Below, one piece after another: positions 25,523 to 35,165 of a stretch of 64,000 nucleotides of DNA. The stretch comes from JBKECY01 sp047975025 (GTDB lineage: Bacteria > Bacillota > Clostridia > Lachnospirales > Lachnospiraceae), in NCBI GenBank assembly GCA_047975025.1, contig JBKECY010000003.1, positions 36,188 through 100,187 on the forward strand, written 5' to 3'. The notes beneath the pieces are model-generated. The model did not search any database and was not told the DNA's origin. It worked only from the letters and a program-made list of their open reading frames with translations. Both the position numbers and the translations under genes were made by a program. Within the stretch, counting starts at the first letter, position 1, and every line of letters begins with the position of its first letter.

Positions 25523-27811
25523 ATGAAAAAAGCAAAGAAATCCAGCTATAAGACCAGAATCCAGAAGTGGTTCCGTGGACTTAGGAGCAAGGAGCAAAGC
25601 AACAAGATAGAGTATGTTCTGTCTACCCGTCCTATCGTGATCAGTGGACTTGTGCTGATCGATCTTGTATTGCTGGCAGCCTTTAACTTTGCAAGTCACA
25701 TGATATGGAACTTACCGGCCCTTATACAGGGAAGGGTGACTTCTGAAGAGCTTACCAGGTTGCGGTGGATACTCCCGGACGAAATTACATTGGGTAAGCT
25801 GCTTATACCACTTGCTATAGTTCTACTCCTTGATATTTATGTGTTATATAAGATACATGTCAGTTGGAGTGATAAAGGATTCAACCTGAACCAAAAGGGT
25901 GAGCAGCGCATGACGTATCCGGAGGAGATAAAGGCCGAGTATCTGGAGGTCAGTATCATGCCAGAAATGGACAGCCAGGGAAGACTTTTAGAATACAAAG
26001 GAAATCCAGGATTTCCGGTCAGCCGGATTAAAGAGAAATTATATCTTGACACAATGGTAGTTAATAACTTTTTTATTGGTATTACTCGAAGTGGTAAAGA
26101 TCAGATATACGTGCTGATCAGCGTGGAGTTGTATTCAAGAGCCGAGTATAAGCCGAGTCTTGTCATAAACGATGCCAAGATCGAGACGTATAAAGCGGTC
26201 GCACCACTGCTAGAGCAACGAGGATATGATGTTTACATTTTGAACTGCTCTAACCCTGCCATGTCGATGGGGTTTAACCCGTTGCAGCTTGTCGTAGAGT
26301 ATTACAAGAAAAAAGATTACGATACAGCCGAAATGGTAGCCAACTCCTTTAGCTTTTCATATTTCAATGCGGATGCAGCATCAAATAGCAATGAGAGCTA
26401 TTTTGTCAATGCGGCGGTAGCTCTTTGTACGGCTATGATCTGGGCAGCTGTGGATGATGCTATGCGAGCCGATGAAATAGAGAATCAGGAACGGCTCTTT
26501 CGGTGGAAAGGCATGACGGAGGAAGAAAAGGAGAGACATCCATTTCAATGGACAACAAAGCATCAAAAGACGATAAATATGTACAGCATCATCATAAGTT
26601 TTACGGAGATGGTTACAACGATCGTTGATAAGTTCGGGAAAACAAGGCTAGATGAATATTTTGAAATGCGCCCTATGCTGGATCGAGCTAAGATCAAGTG
26701 GACAGCCGTAAAGATTGCTCCGGGAAAGACCAAAGCTGGCGTATTCTCAGAAATGCTGCGAGAGCTTGATATCTTTACACTCACGAATGTAGCAAAGATG
26801 ACTGCTGAGAGCAGCCTTGATCTACGTGATATTGGATTTGGGAAGCGACCTGTCGCTATATTCATGGCTACACCTAGCTATGATAAAGCATTATATAAAA
26901 TTCCGAGTCTGTTCGTGCGCCAGGTATACTATGCGCTTGGCAAGACGTGTGATGACGGAAAAGGTGAGTGTGAGCGTCAGGTCAAATTCCTACTAAATGA
27001 GTGTGGAAACATGCCGAAGATCGAAATATTAGATACGATGGTCAGTATGGGTTTAGGACAAAATATCAGTTTTGATTTTTACTTCCAAAATTATGAGCAG
27101 GTTCCGGCCAAGTATGGAGACAAGGAAGCCGAGACAATAAAGGGAAACTGTGGAAATCATATTTATATTCAGACCAGAAGTGAGGATACAGCGAAAGAAG
27201 TCTCAGGCCAGCTGGGCAATAAGTCTACGAAAGATATACAAAGAAGTGGAAGCAAGCTTGACTGGAGTAAGCATTACATTGAAAGCATACAGGAAAAACC
27301 GCTCTTGGATCATAACCGGCTTATGCAGTTCATGGAAGGTGAATCTCTGATCTTGCGCACATCGAAGAGACGAGATCTAAAGGGGGGAAAGATAAAGCCC
27401 CGTCCGATTCACAACAGTGTTGAAAACGGACAAGATATGAAATATGCCTACGAGTATCTATATGAAGTGGGCATCCTTCATAATCCTAAGAAAGTGAATT
27501 TCTTAGAGAGCTGCAAGGAAAGCAGGGAGCATATCAATGTAAGTGAGCGAGTGTGGGATTACAGAAGAAGTTTTGAATTATTTACAGAAGATGTTTCTAT
27601 AGTAAGAATCCGGCATCTTGATACAGATGGCATAGAAAAGCTGCATGGGATCTTACACAGGGCACTTGGTATGCATTATAACATGACACATGCTTTAAGT
27701 GATGAAATGTCGATTGCCCAGTTTCTTGCCGAGATTTTTCGCATATCAGGTGAAGAGCTAAGTGTAGAAGATAAAAGACAAGTCGTATATACGCTTATGG
27801 AGGCTGTTTGA
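25523..27811 (+). CDS. virD4: VirD4/TraG-type coupling protein
   Basis: 762 residues. It is the inner-membrane ATPase that brings relaxase-DNA to the secretion channel. Two N-terminal membrane helices (about 37-58 and 92-114) precede the P-loop ATPase domain. The P-loop reads GITRSGKDQ near 187, with Asp after the Lys where most families have Ser/Thr. SLVINDAKIETYK and, later, FLLNECGNMPKIEILDT (Walker B region) and FYFQNYEQ are recognisable coupling-protein motifs. It is preceded by GAAGGAGGGG. Its C-terminal ~100 residues are unrelated to motifs I know. Confidence 0.85.
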   Translation: MKKAKKSSYKTRIQKWFRGLRSKEQSNKIEYVLSTRPIVISGLVLIDLVLLAAFNFASHMIWNLPALIQGRVTSEELTRLRWILPDEITLGKLLIPLAIVLLLDIYVLYKIHVSWSDKGFNLNQKGEQRMTYPEEIKAEYLEVSIMPEMDSQGRLLEYKGNPGFPVSRIKEKLYLDTMVVNNFFIGITRSGKDQIYVLISVELYSRAEYKPSLVINDAKIETYKAVAPLLEQRGYDVYILNCSNPAMSMGFNPLQLVVEYYKKKDYDTAEMVANSFSFSYFNADAASNSNESYFVNAAVALCTAMIWAAVDDAMRADEIENQERLFRWKGMTEEEKERHPFQWTTKHQKTINMYSIIISFTEMVTTIVDKFGKTRLDEYFEMRPMLDRAKIKWTAVKIAPGKTKAGVFSEMLRELDIFTLTNVAKMTAESSLDLRDIGFGKRPVAIFMATPSYDKALYKIPSLFVRQVYYALGKTCDDGKGECERQVKFLLNECGNMPKIEILDTMVSMGLGQNISFDFYFQNYEQVPAKYGDKEAETIKGNCGNHIYIQTRSEDTAKEVSGQLGNKSTKDIQRSGSKLDWSKHYIESIQEKPLLDHNRLMQFMEGESLILRTSKRRDLKGGKIKPRPIHNSVENGQDMKYAYEYLYEVGILHNPKKVNFLESCKESREHINVSERVWDYRRSFELFTEDVSIVRIRHLDTDGIEKLHGILHRALGMHYNMTHALSDEMSIAQFLAEIFRISGEELSVEDKRQVVYTLMEAV

Positions 27812-27875
27812 TACACCAACAGTAAAAAATCGATTGACACATACCGGCTGCTGTTATACAGCCAGGGAGAATTAT

Positions 27876-29906
27876 ATGGATCCAAATGATATTTTGAATG
27901 TACTTTATAGAAACCGAGATATATTTACGAACAATAACATCATAAGTACCGCCGGGCGTGCGCTTGGATGGTTAGTAGTAGAACTTCTAGGATGGATACT
28001 AGAAGCTTCTAAGACGCTGTACAATCGTGCGTTTGGTCTGGTAGATATTACAGCGTGGACGGGCATGAACGACTTTATATCAGAAATCAAGCCACTTGTC
28101 GTGTTGTTTATAAGCCTGTCGTTTATCGCACTGGGATTTATGTTTATCTTAGGAAAACACAGGAAGTTTAACTTTCTTTACAGTATCCTGATCTTTGGTG
28201 TTGTGGCTACCTCATCTACCTTCCTGTTTTCAACGATCAATGGATGGGCGATTAGCTTTAAAGATGCGGTTGTAGGAGAGACTGATATAAGCGACAGTGC
28301 CAAGTTGATCCAGGATAACCTGTACGATCTTTTGTATATTGATCAGGAGATTGGACTCAAGTACATGACGAAGGATGATCGGCCGAGGTACGAGACATTT
28401 ACAATAAATGATATAGATAAGATTGATATCAATGAAGTAATTAGTAAAGACACGGAAGGTCTTTCGGAAGATAGTAAGGAAATCGTGCAGTACGACATTC
28501 AGTTCTTTCCATCCAATAATGAGCGAGGGCTTATCGAGATGGACGATGGCCTTTTGTGGACAGATTATTTCAATCAATTCTATTACCGATATCAGTTCGA
28601 TTATGGAATGTTTTTTATGACTTCAATTTCGTTGATCCTGGTGTATCTGATGTTGTCATACAAGTGTGCAAGAGTGATTTACGAGTTATTTACAAGCCGA
28701 GTGCTGGTTACATTTCATTCGGGAGATATGACGGGAACCAAGAAGGTGACTAAGATCCTGATGCACATCCGAGATGCATACTATGCGCTGTGTTTTACAG
28801 CTGTTTCGATTCGATTATATCTAATGTTTGTGAATTATTTGGATCTGACTACGACCGGTGTTACAAAGGGAATCTTGATGCTCTTTGTAGCGATATGTGT
28901 CATAGATGGGGCAAATATCATTCAAAAGATTACCGGGGTCGATGCCGGACTTTCTGGACTGTTCGGGAAGTTATATGCAGGTTCACAGGTTGTTAGAGGT
29001 GGTATGGCTGCCGGCAAAACAATGGGTGGTCTAGTAGAGAAAGTATCCAGGAAGCCAAGAGAGCTTTTAGGAGAAAAAATGGGTGCTGGAATAGCGCAGC
29101 TATTGGGAGGCGGTAAGGGGAGTTCCAAAGCAGGTGAATCCTTTACGAAAATGGATCAAAATATTTCCAAAAGCCAGGGCAAACAGACAGGCGGAAAGGA
29201 ACAGGCTGATCCGAAAGGAAAAGGCAGTCTAGGAAGTGCCGATATGGAGGCCCAAATCAATAAAAATAAAGAAGCTGCTAAAACAGGGAGCACAAATACA
29301 CACGATATAGATGCTGAAGGTTCGGCACGGCCGCAAAGTGGAGCAGATGAGACAGGTACTAATGATGCATTTTCCCAGATGGAAGAAGAAACGACCAGTA
29401 AGGCTGCTTTTGAGGGAGATAATCAGGGGAAAGAGCGTGATAACTATAGCGGACAGCGAGATTCGATGCCCGAAAGTTTCTCCTCAATGGAGGCAAGCAT
29501 AGAAGGAAGAGGAAGCCAAGGCAGAGATGTGTACCAAGGCAGTGGAAAAACCGCTTCTACAACTCAACCGGTTGGCAGTGCAAGAGTAACGCAAGGGCAA
29601 CAAGGAAAGGCTAAGGAGCAGCAAAGCCCAGACATGTTCAGGCGATATGATAGAAATCGAAGAAGTGTGCCTGACCGTGGTGTTGCCGGAGGATATAGTT
29701 CTGGAATAAGTAGACCTGCAGAAACAAAAAGGCAAACAGATACCGACAAGAAAGCAGAGCTTTATAAACTAAATGGAAAACCGATAAAACGAACAGATCT
29801 TACAGAGAAAAAGAGCTATGCCGAGGGGGAGAAGCAAAGGCAACCGGCAAGTGCAGATCGAGAAATACTTTTAAATGGCCGGCCGTTACGTAAAGAAGAT
29901 CAATAG
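27876..29906 (+). CDS. TrbL/VirB6-like polytopic membrane protein
   Basis: 676 residues. Residues 1-375 hold about six membrane helices (for example LVVLFISLSFIALGFMFILG and LYLMFVNYLDLTTTG near 310), followed by a Gly-rich stretch (AAGKTMGG) and a roughly 280-residue hydrophilic, Ser/Gln/Gly-rich tail with no cysteine. This is the layout of VirB6/TrbL channel subunits in Gram-positive conjugation systems. The start is ATG 27876 with AGGGAGA; an upstream in-frame ATG at 27834 lacks a ribosome site. It lies between virD4 and the peptidoglycan hydrolase gene. Confidence 0.75.
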   Translation: MDPNDILNVLYRNRDIFTNNNIISTAGRALGWLVVELLGWILEASKTLYNRAFGLVDITAWTGMNDFISEIKPLVVLFISLSFIALGFMFILGKHRKFNFLYSILIFGVVATSSTFLFSTINGWAISFKDAVVGETDISDSAKLIQDNLYDLLYIDQEIGLKYMTKDDRPRYETFTINDIDKIDINEVISKDTEGLSEDSKEIVQYDIQFFPSNNERGLIEMDDGLLWTDYFNQFYYRYQFDYGMFFMTSISLILVYLMLSYKCARVIYELFTSRVLVTFHSGDMTGTKKVTKILMHIRDAYYALCFTAVSIRLYLMFVNYLDLTTTGVTKGILMLFVAICVIDGANIIQKITGVDAGLSGLFGKLYAGSQVVRGGMAAGKTMGGLVEKVSRKPRELLGEKMGAGIAQLLGGGKGSSKAGESFTKMDQNISKSQGKQTGGKEQADPKGKGSLGSADMEAQINKNKEAAKTGSTNTHDIDAEGSARPQSGADETGTNDAFSQMEEETTSKAAFEGDNQGKERDNYSGQRDSMPESFSSMEASIEGRGSQGRDVYQGSGKTASTTQPVGSARVTQGQQGKAKEQQSPDMFRRYDRNRRSVPDRGVAGGYSSGISRPAETKRQTDTDKKAELYKLNGKPIKRTDLTEKKSYAEGEKQRQPASADREILLNGRPLRKEDQ

Positions 29907-29929
29907 ACAGGAGACAGAGAGGGCGAGTC

Positions 29930-30943
29930 ATGAGAAATCGTAAAAAAAAATGGCTGTTTGTATCGATAGGAGTACCGCTTCTTGGAATCTTACTTTTTAT
30001 CCTGATGGTGGGAGCTATTGCCGATCAGCAGCAAAAGGCTGTTGCTATCTATCAAAAAGAGCAAGAGGGAAATAGCGGCGGTGGAGATTTCATAAACGAT
30101 GGAACGGTTGTTAGTGAGGTCTGGAGCTACTTGATAGGAAGGGGCGTGCCGCACATCCAAGCAGCTGCCATATTAGGCAACATGGAAGCTGAAAGCTCAC
30201 TAAACCCTGGTACGGTCGAAGCCGGTAATGGCATCGGGTTTGGTTTATGTCAGTGGAGTTTTGGAAGAAGAAAACAACTAGAAGCGTATGCTGCAAATTT
30301 CAAGCAGTCAGTGGCAGCCGTAGGAACGCAGATGGACTTTTTCTGGCTTGAGTATGCGCCAGATGCCAACCGGGAGGGCTGGGCATCCTTTCAATGGATC
30401 GTATCCCAATACTCCTATGAACGCTTTATAGCAGCTAAGACCATAGAAGAAGCTACAGAAGTATTTTGTCATGGATGGGAGCGTTGTAAAAAGGAAGAGT
30501 CAATATCGCATCTAAAGAGCCGGCGTATTCCACAAGCGAAAGCTTTTTATGACAAGTACCATAATTATAAGGCTCCCGGCCAAGATATAAACGGAAATGC
30601 TGTTACAACAGAGGCGGTCAAATACCTTGGCAGTCCGTATGTATGGGGAGCGCAAGGCCCGAACACCTTTGATTGCTCCGGATTTGTCTATTATGTATTT
30701 AAGCAAAGTAACACCTATAATGGCGGGCGAATGACAGCGAATGGATACATGAACGCAAGCAGTCAGATCAGCGAGTCTGAAGCAAAGGCAGGGGATCTGG
30801 TGTTCTGGGGAAGAGGCCATGCTCATCATGTAGGCATTTATATGGGAGATGGCACTGTCATTCATGCGCCACAGACTGGGGATGTTGTAAAGATAAGCCC
30901 GCTTTGGGGAGATTATTACTTTGGGCGGTTTCCGGCAACGTAA
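29930..30943 (+). CDS. Bifunctional peptidoglycan hydrolase: lysozyme-like plus NlpC/P60
   Basis: 337 residues. An N-terminal membrane helix (about 9-28) is followed by a tail-tip-lysozyme-like domain (VWSYLIGRGVPHIQAAAILG, then GNMEAESSLNP with the likely catalytic Glu, and GFGLCQWS) and, from about 225, an NlpC/P60 endopeptidase domain with Cys in NTFDCSGFVYYVF (about 248), His in HHVGIYMGDG and the third residue in VIHAP. This is the VirB1-like enzyme that opens the wall for the conjugation channel. It is placed in the transfer operon after the TrbL-like gene. Confidence 0.85.
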   Translation: MRNRKKKWLFVSIGVPLLGILLFILMVGAIADQQQKAVAIYQKEQEGNSGGGDFINDGTVVSEVWSYLIGRGVPHIQAAAILGNMEAESSLNPGTVEAGNGIGFGLCQWSFGRRKQLEAYAANFKQSVAAVGTQMDFFWLEYAPDANREGWASFQWIVSQYSYERFIAAKTIEEATEVFCHGWERCKKEESISHLKSRRIPQAKAFYDKYHNYKAPGQDINGNAVTTEAVKYLGSPYVWGAQGPNTFDCSGFVYYVFKQSNTYNGGRMTANGYMNASSQISESEAKAGDLVFWGRGHAHHVGIYMGDGTVIHAPQTGDVVKISPLWGDYYFGRFPAT

Positions 30944-30958
30944 GAAGGAGGAGGGCGT

Positions 30959-31573
30959 ATGCAGAAAGAAAAAAGAACGAAGCATAAGGAGCACGATAAA
31001 AGTAAAAAAGTCAGCCGCATCGTGATTCTCAGTATGGCGGTGCTGGTCATAGGAATTGCCATTTTTCTTTTTATCGAAAAGGGGAGTGGTGGTGCCGAAG
31101 AAGTACCGGGGAACCGTGGAGAGACCATAGAGACCACTACGCTTCCCCAGGTTAATACGAAAGATACAAAAATACTAAAAGAAGTTGCAACAAAAGAGAC
31201 TGAGGCAGAAAAACCGCCCCAGGATAGTGATATAGGTAGAGAGGGGAAGACGGATGAGGATTATATCATAAATGAAGATTTTATCCTATTCAATGCGACT
31301 GATCCAGTGTTCTTAGACCTGATTAACCATGACACCAAGCTTCTATGTGAGGAGCTGCAAAGATTCTTATACGCAGCGGCATACTCTCCCTATGAAGATG
31401 CAGCCGTAGATCGCAACATCACATGGGATTTTGAGAATCAGGTTCTGACGGTTCTTTTAAAGGTCGAAGCCAGTACCCCTTGTTATGTTCGAGCACTGTA
31501 TCAAAGGTCAGATGAGAAGTGGACGTTCTATATCATAGAGCAGGAGACAGAAAGTGAGGTAAGCGAAGAATGA
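30959..31573 (+). CDS. Membrane-anchored transfer-operon protein, unknown family
   Basis: 204 residues: a very basic N-terminus (MQKEKRTKHKEHDKSKK), one helix at about 21-40, a low-complexity acidic linker (about 45-100) and a C-terminal extracytoplasmic domain of about 100 residues. That layout is like VirB8/TcpC-type assembly proteins, but no signature supports that. It starts behind AAGGAGGAGG and ends with an ATGA overlap with the next gene. Confidence 0.5.
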   Translation: MQKEKRTKHKEHDKSKKVSRIVILSMAVLVIGIAIFLFIEKGSGGAEEVPGNRGETIETTTLPQVNTKDTKILKEVATKETEAEKPPQDSDIGREGKTDEDYIINEDFILFNATDPVFLDLINHDTKLLCEELQRFLYAAAYSPYEDAAVDRNITWDFENQVLTVLLKVEASTPCYVRALYQRSDEKWTFYIIEQETESEVSEE

Positions 31574-31950
31574 TAAGCAGGGTTAAGGATCGAGCAGAAG
31601 ATCAGATCAAGGATCAAATGAATATTTATGATTATCCAGAATATCTTCCGGAAGCCACAAACGCAGATCTGCGAGAGAAGGTACAAGAATTGCTTCAGGT
31701 ACAGATACACTTATTTCCTCATGGATGTAACTTTATCCGAATTAGCGAGCTGGTGTATGAGCATGGTAAGACGATACAGGGAGGATACCAGGATATCAGT
31801 CTGAAAGGGAATACAGCTTGGCTCCAAGGTGTTTTTTCGTTGCTACGTGAACTCTATGAGCAAAGGATTCCCGTAACCTTTGTTATGGGGGGAGAAGATA
31901 CACTTTTAAAACGACTATGGCAGGAAGGAGGATGCGGATGCGATATCTAG
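31570..31950 (+). CDS. Small cytoplasmic transfer-operon protein, unknown
   Basis: 126 residues, soluble, no membrane segment or known motif. Contains a Leu-rich helical segment (LREKVQELLQVQIHLF) and ends CGCDI. It overlaps its neighbours by four and thirteen bases, so it is clearly part of the same message. The function is not evident. Confidence 0.5.
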   Translation: MISRVKDRAEDQIKDQMNIYDYPEYLPEATNADLREKVQELLQVQIHLFPHGCNFIRISELVYEHGKTIQGGYQDISLKGNTAWLQGVFSLLRELYEQRIPVTFVMGGEDTLLKRLWQEGGCGCDI

Positions 31951-32324
31951 TGACAAAGGAAATCAAAAGTGAGTCTCAAGTCTGGAAAAGTTTTTCTGTA
32001 TTGGATGTCATATTTTTAGTTGTCTGGTTCGTTGTAGGATTTATTGCGCTGCGGGGAAATGTCAATGGACATATTCCAATGCAGATACTCTATTGCATTT
32101 TTATAATTCTGACTGGAGTAATTATGGTAGTTCCCTCCAGCAAGAACCCGAAGCGGCGTTTTTACAGATCAATGATTATATATTTGATACGCCCGGTCAA
32201 TGAATTATACGTTTATAGAATGAATGAAGAAGGAGACAAGACGCATGAGCAATCACATAAAAGAAAGAGATATACAAAAAGAAATAGGAATCGCCAGATA
32301 CGAAGAAGAAATAGGTTGTTTTAA
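31938..32324 (+). CDS. VirB3/PrgI-like two-helix protein (DUF5592-like)
   Basis: 128 residues: a short N-terminus (MRYLVTKEIKSES), two close helices at about 22-42 and 49-70, and a basic tail. The MRYLVTKEI start and position just before VirB4 are typical of VirB3/PrgI-class partners of the VirB4 ATPase. I chose the third ATG at 31938 because the AAGGAGG at about 31924-31930 then has a normal gap; the two earlier ATGs are too close or upstream of it. The 3' end overlaps the next gene by 80 nt. Confidence 0.6.
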   Translation: MRYLVTKEIKSESQVWKSFSVLDVIFLVVWFVVGFIALRGNVNGHIPMQILYCIFIILTGVIMVVPSSKNPKRRFYRSMIIYLIRPVNELYVYRMNEEGDKTHEQSHKRKRYTKRNRNRQIRRRNRLF

Positions 32325-32778
32325 ATATAGTGATGCAATGCTCCTAGACATTTACCAGGTGAATACAAAGGACATGGTAAGTGGTGATGTAGATGATATA
32401 GAAATGGATTGCTACCGATGGGCAAAATTCTATAAGACATACGAAGAGGATATAAAGATAATTTCTTTGAATTTTCCTTGCAACACAGCGCAAAGTCAAG
32501 AGTTTTGGAAGAAAAGGTTGGAACAGAACAAGAACCCTCTTTTTACAGAGATGCTTGAGACAAAGCTTCAAGAACTGATTTATAGAGAAAAACACACGAC
32601 TTCTAGGGAGTTCTATGTCATGTTTTGGTTTAAAGATGAACAAGAGCGGCTAGATCGAATCCGACAAGTGGAAAGCACGCTGGGGATAGGAACGAGTCGA
32701 ATTCTACGCACGCTTACGCAAGACAAGAAGGAAAAAGTACTGTTTAAGCTGGGAAATAAGAATTCCATTATTTTTTAG
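32245..32778 (+). CDS. Probable separate N-terminal domain of the VirB4 ATPase
   Basis: 177 residues from ATG 32245 behind AAGGAGA. It has no P-loop. Segments such as DAMLLDIYQVNTKDM, IKIISLNFPCN and REFYVMFWFKDEQERLDRI resemble the N-terminal, non-ATPase part of VirB4/CagE proteins, and the ATPase gene that follows 12 nt later starts in the middle of the usual VirB4 architecture. I infer that one ancestral VirB4 has been split into two genes, with both halves still in order and frame-independent. Confidence 0.5.
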   Translation: MSNHIKERDIQKEIGIARYEEEIGCFKYSDAMLLDIYQVNTKDMVSGDVDDIEMDCYRWAKFYKTYEEDIKIISLNFPCNTAQSQEFWKKRLEQNKNPLFTEMLETKLQELIYREKHTTSREFYVMFWFKDEQERLDRIRQVESTLGIGTSRILRTLTQDKKEKVLFKLGNKNSIIF

Positions 32779-32790
32779 AGAGGTAAAAAG

Positions 32791-34734
32791 ATGTTTAAAA
32801 ATAATCAAAATGAAATTTTAATCAAAACAGACCCTGCATTGTTAAGGAAAATCGCCCCAGCTGGAGGGATATATCCGTATATAAGTTATATAAAGACTGG
32901 TACGGGATTTGAAGCATGTATTCATATCTGGGATTTCCCCAATCGCTTAAATGATTATTGGTTAAGCAAGATATGTAACTTAGAGGAAACGATTGTCAGC
33001 GTCGATGTGCATACGGAAGATATCATAGAAGTAAAAAAGAATCTCAATCGCTCTATCGAGGAACAGAATTCAAGAAAATCTTCAGCTGCAGATTTTAGAG
33101 AGTTTTATGATGCGGAGAAACGAGAAGAAGAGATGAAACGGCTGTTTGATGAAATAGATACTATGGGAGAAGTGGTAAAGTCAGTGCAGATCAGGATCTA
33201 TGCGGCTGCTATGACTAGAGCAAAGCTTGAAAATAGAATCGAAGAAATCCTTAAAGCTCTTGAATCAGACAGCTACAGAGCTGCCCTATGCTTTAATGAA
33301 GAACGTAGGGAGTGGCAGAGTATATATTATCCTGAAAGCAAAATGCAAGAAATAGCCCCACATCAAATGAGTGGGTTTGCCATGTCGGGTATGCTATTGG
33401 CTGCCGGTAATCCATTCCATTATAGTTCTTTAGAGGATCCATACGGGGCATTTTTAGGAGAAACGGCTTGCGGAGGAAACGTTATATTCGATGCAAATCA
33501 TAGAAACGAAACACGTGTGAATGGTAATGCCGTAGTCGTAGGTAAGCAGCGTTTTGGTAAAAGCACACTTTTAAAGAAAATCTTAAAAGAGAGAACTCTG
33601 AGAGGGGATTATACTAGGATATTTGATATCGTAGGGGAGTTTACCCAGGTTACGTTAGCTATGGGTGGGAAAGTCCTCAACATGGATGGAACAGATGGGA
33701 TCATCAACCTTTTGGAAATCTTTAAAGCAGGAGAAACACAGGAGAGCAGTTATGCTAGGCACATCGGTAAAATACGAAGTTGTTATTGCTTTTTAAAACC
33801 TGAAGCATCAGCTGAAGAGTTAAGTCTTTTAAGGAAAGTTATAGATGAGTTTTACACTACTTGGGGATTGGATCCAGTTACTACAATGGAAGAGCAGATA
33901 GACGGAAGTATAGTAAAACGTGAAAAACAGATATCAGGACTTAGAGCGGCAGCATACCCTATATTCTCAGATCTCTTACAGTTTATGACACAAAGAATAG
34001 AGAACGTAGAAAAGGGAGACTATACAGAGATGCAGCAAGAAGTCGTAAAACGAGAACTGCTGTTTTTGGATAACATACGAGGTCAAATTGAGGGGCTGGT
34101 AAAGACGTATGGTTATATATTCAATGGGTATACGAGTGTTGACAACCTAAAGGATGTCAAAACGGTAACATATAACTTGAGTGGAATTAAGGACTTAGAG
34201 CAAGAAATTTTCGACTTACAGTTATTCAATATCCTAACTCTCTCATGGGATGATGCAGTTACAAACGGTGCGCCTATGAAGGAGCTTTGGGAGTCGGAAA
34301 AGATTGCTATAGAGGATGTGACAAGGTATCTGCTGTTAATTGATGAAAGTCACCGATGGGTAAATGCAAAAAAAAGGTTTGCGTTAGAACTTATTAGCTA
34401 CTATGCCAGAGAAGGTCCGAAATTTTTTGCAAGTATCTGGTTGGCAAGTCAGTCTATCCGTGATTATGTTCCTGAAGGGTCGGATGAAAAGGGAATAGAG
34501 ACACTTAAAACAATATTTGAATTGTCACAGTATAAATTCATCTTTAGGCAAGACAGTAATGCGATTTCCATCATAGATAGAGTGTTTGATAATGCACTTA
34601 CGTATGTGCAGCGTGACAGGATTCCTTCTTTAGAACGAGGGCAGACCATTCTTTGCATTTCTGGGGATCAAAATATCGAGTTTAAGGTATATCTTCCAAA
34701 ATCAGAAGAGCGTCTATTTGCAGGAGGAGCTTAG
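32791..34734 (+). CDS. virB4: VirB4/TraE-type conjugation ATPase
   Basis: 647 residues. It powers channel assembly and works with VirD4. Walker A VVVGKQRFGKSTLLKKIL is near 247-264, Walker B YLLLIDESHRWV near 515, and a further conserved ASIWLASQSIRDY near 545. A coiled segment lies at about 85-150. It begins right after the split N-terminal domain gene. The protein is shorter than the usual ~800 residues because that N-terminal part is encoded separately. It starts behind AGAGAGGT. Confidence 0.85.
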   Translation: MFKNNQNEILIKTDPALLRKIAPAGGIYPYISYIKTGTGFEACIHIWDFPNRLNDYWLSKICNLEETIVSVDVHTEDIIEVKKNLNRSIEEQNSRKSSAADFREFYDAEKREEEMKRLFDEIDTMGEVVKSVQIRIYAAAMTRAKLENRIEEILKALESDSYRAALCFNEERREWQSIYYPESKMQEIAPHQMSGFAMSGMLLAAGNPFHYSSLEDPYGAFLGETACGGNVIFDANHRNETRVNGNAVVVGKQRFGKSTLLKKILKERTLRGDYTRIFDIVGEFTQVTLAMGGKVLNMDGTDGIINLLEIFKAGETQESSYARHIGKIRSCYCFLKPEASAEELSLLRKVIDEFYTTWGLDPVTTMEEQIDGSIVKREKQISGLRAAAYPIFSDLLQFMTQRIENVEKGDYTEMQQEVVKRELLFLDNIRGQIEGLVKTYGYIFNGYTSVDNLKDVKTVTYNLSGIKDLEQEIFDLQLFNILTLSWDDAVTNGAPMKELWESEKIAIEDVTRYLLLIDESHRWVNAKKRFALELISYYAREGPKFFASIWLASQSIRDYVPEGSDEKGIETLKTIFELSQYKFIFRQDSNAISIIDRVFDNALTYVQRDRIPSLERGQTILCISGDQNIEFKVYLPKSEERLFAGGA

Positions 34735-34770
34735 AGAAAAACGATAAAGAAATAATATAGGTAAGTCAGC

Positions 34771-34914
34771 GTGTTCCAGTGGGAAGCGCAAAGCAAATTG
34801 TGTATAGAGCAGATACAATTCAAAGACTGCAGCGTTGAATTGCGTGACAATAGTAATGGAAAGATGGTGAATGAATGATGAAAAAAAAAGGGTTTCAAAG
34901 AAGACAAATTTGCA
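34771..34914 (+). CDS. Possible 47-residue protein
   Basis: GTG-started frame in the 140-nt gap after virB4, reading FQWEAQSKLCIEQIQF and ending KKTNLH. It overlaps the next gene in another phase. The ribosome site (AGGT) is poor, and no motif is seen. It may be noise. Confidence 0.25.
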
Positions 34915-35165
34915 TTAGCGGTGTGACTGGGAACCGAGTAGCTCTTTACAAGGAACAAGTAGAATTTTTAGGTCGATGTATCGCCCAAGAAAGACCTGAT
35001 CAAAGTACGGAGCGAGTTTTAGAAATACATGAAACACAGACAGAGATCAATGTGAATAAGACATCGTATACAGGAAACATGGTAATTCGTGTAGATCGAA
35101 AGCTACGGCTTCCGGGATTGTTTGAATTACTTTTGAGAAATGAACTTGAGGAGGAAAAAGAATGA
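34875..35165 (+). CDS. Small basic protein, unknown
   Basis: 96 residues starting MMKKKGFQRRQICI; the second Met (34878) is equally possible. No membrane segment and no known domain. It overlaps the next gene by four bases (ATGA), so the pair is likely translated together. It lies between VirB4 and an extracytoplasmic coiled-coil protein. Confidence 0.45.
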   Translation: MMKKKGFQRRQICISGVTGNRVALYKEQVEFLGRCIAQERPDQSTERVLEIHETQTEINVNKTSYTGNMVIRVDRKLRLPGLFELLLRNELEEEKE

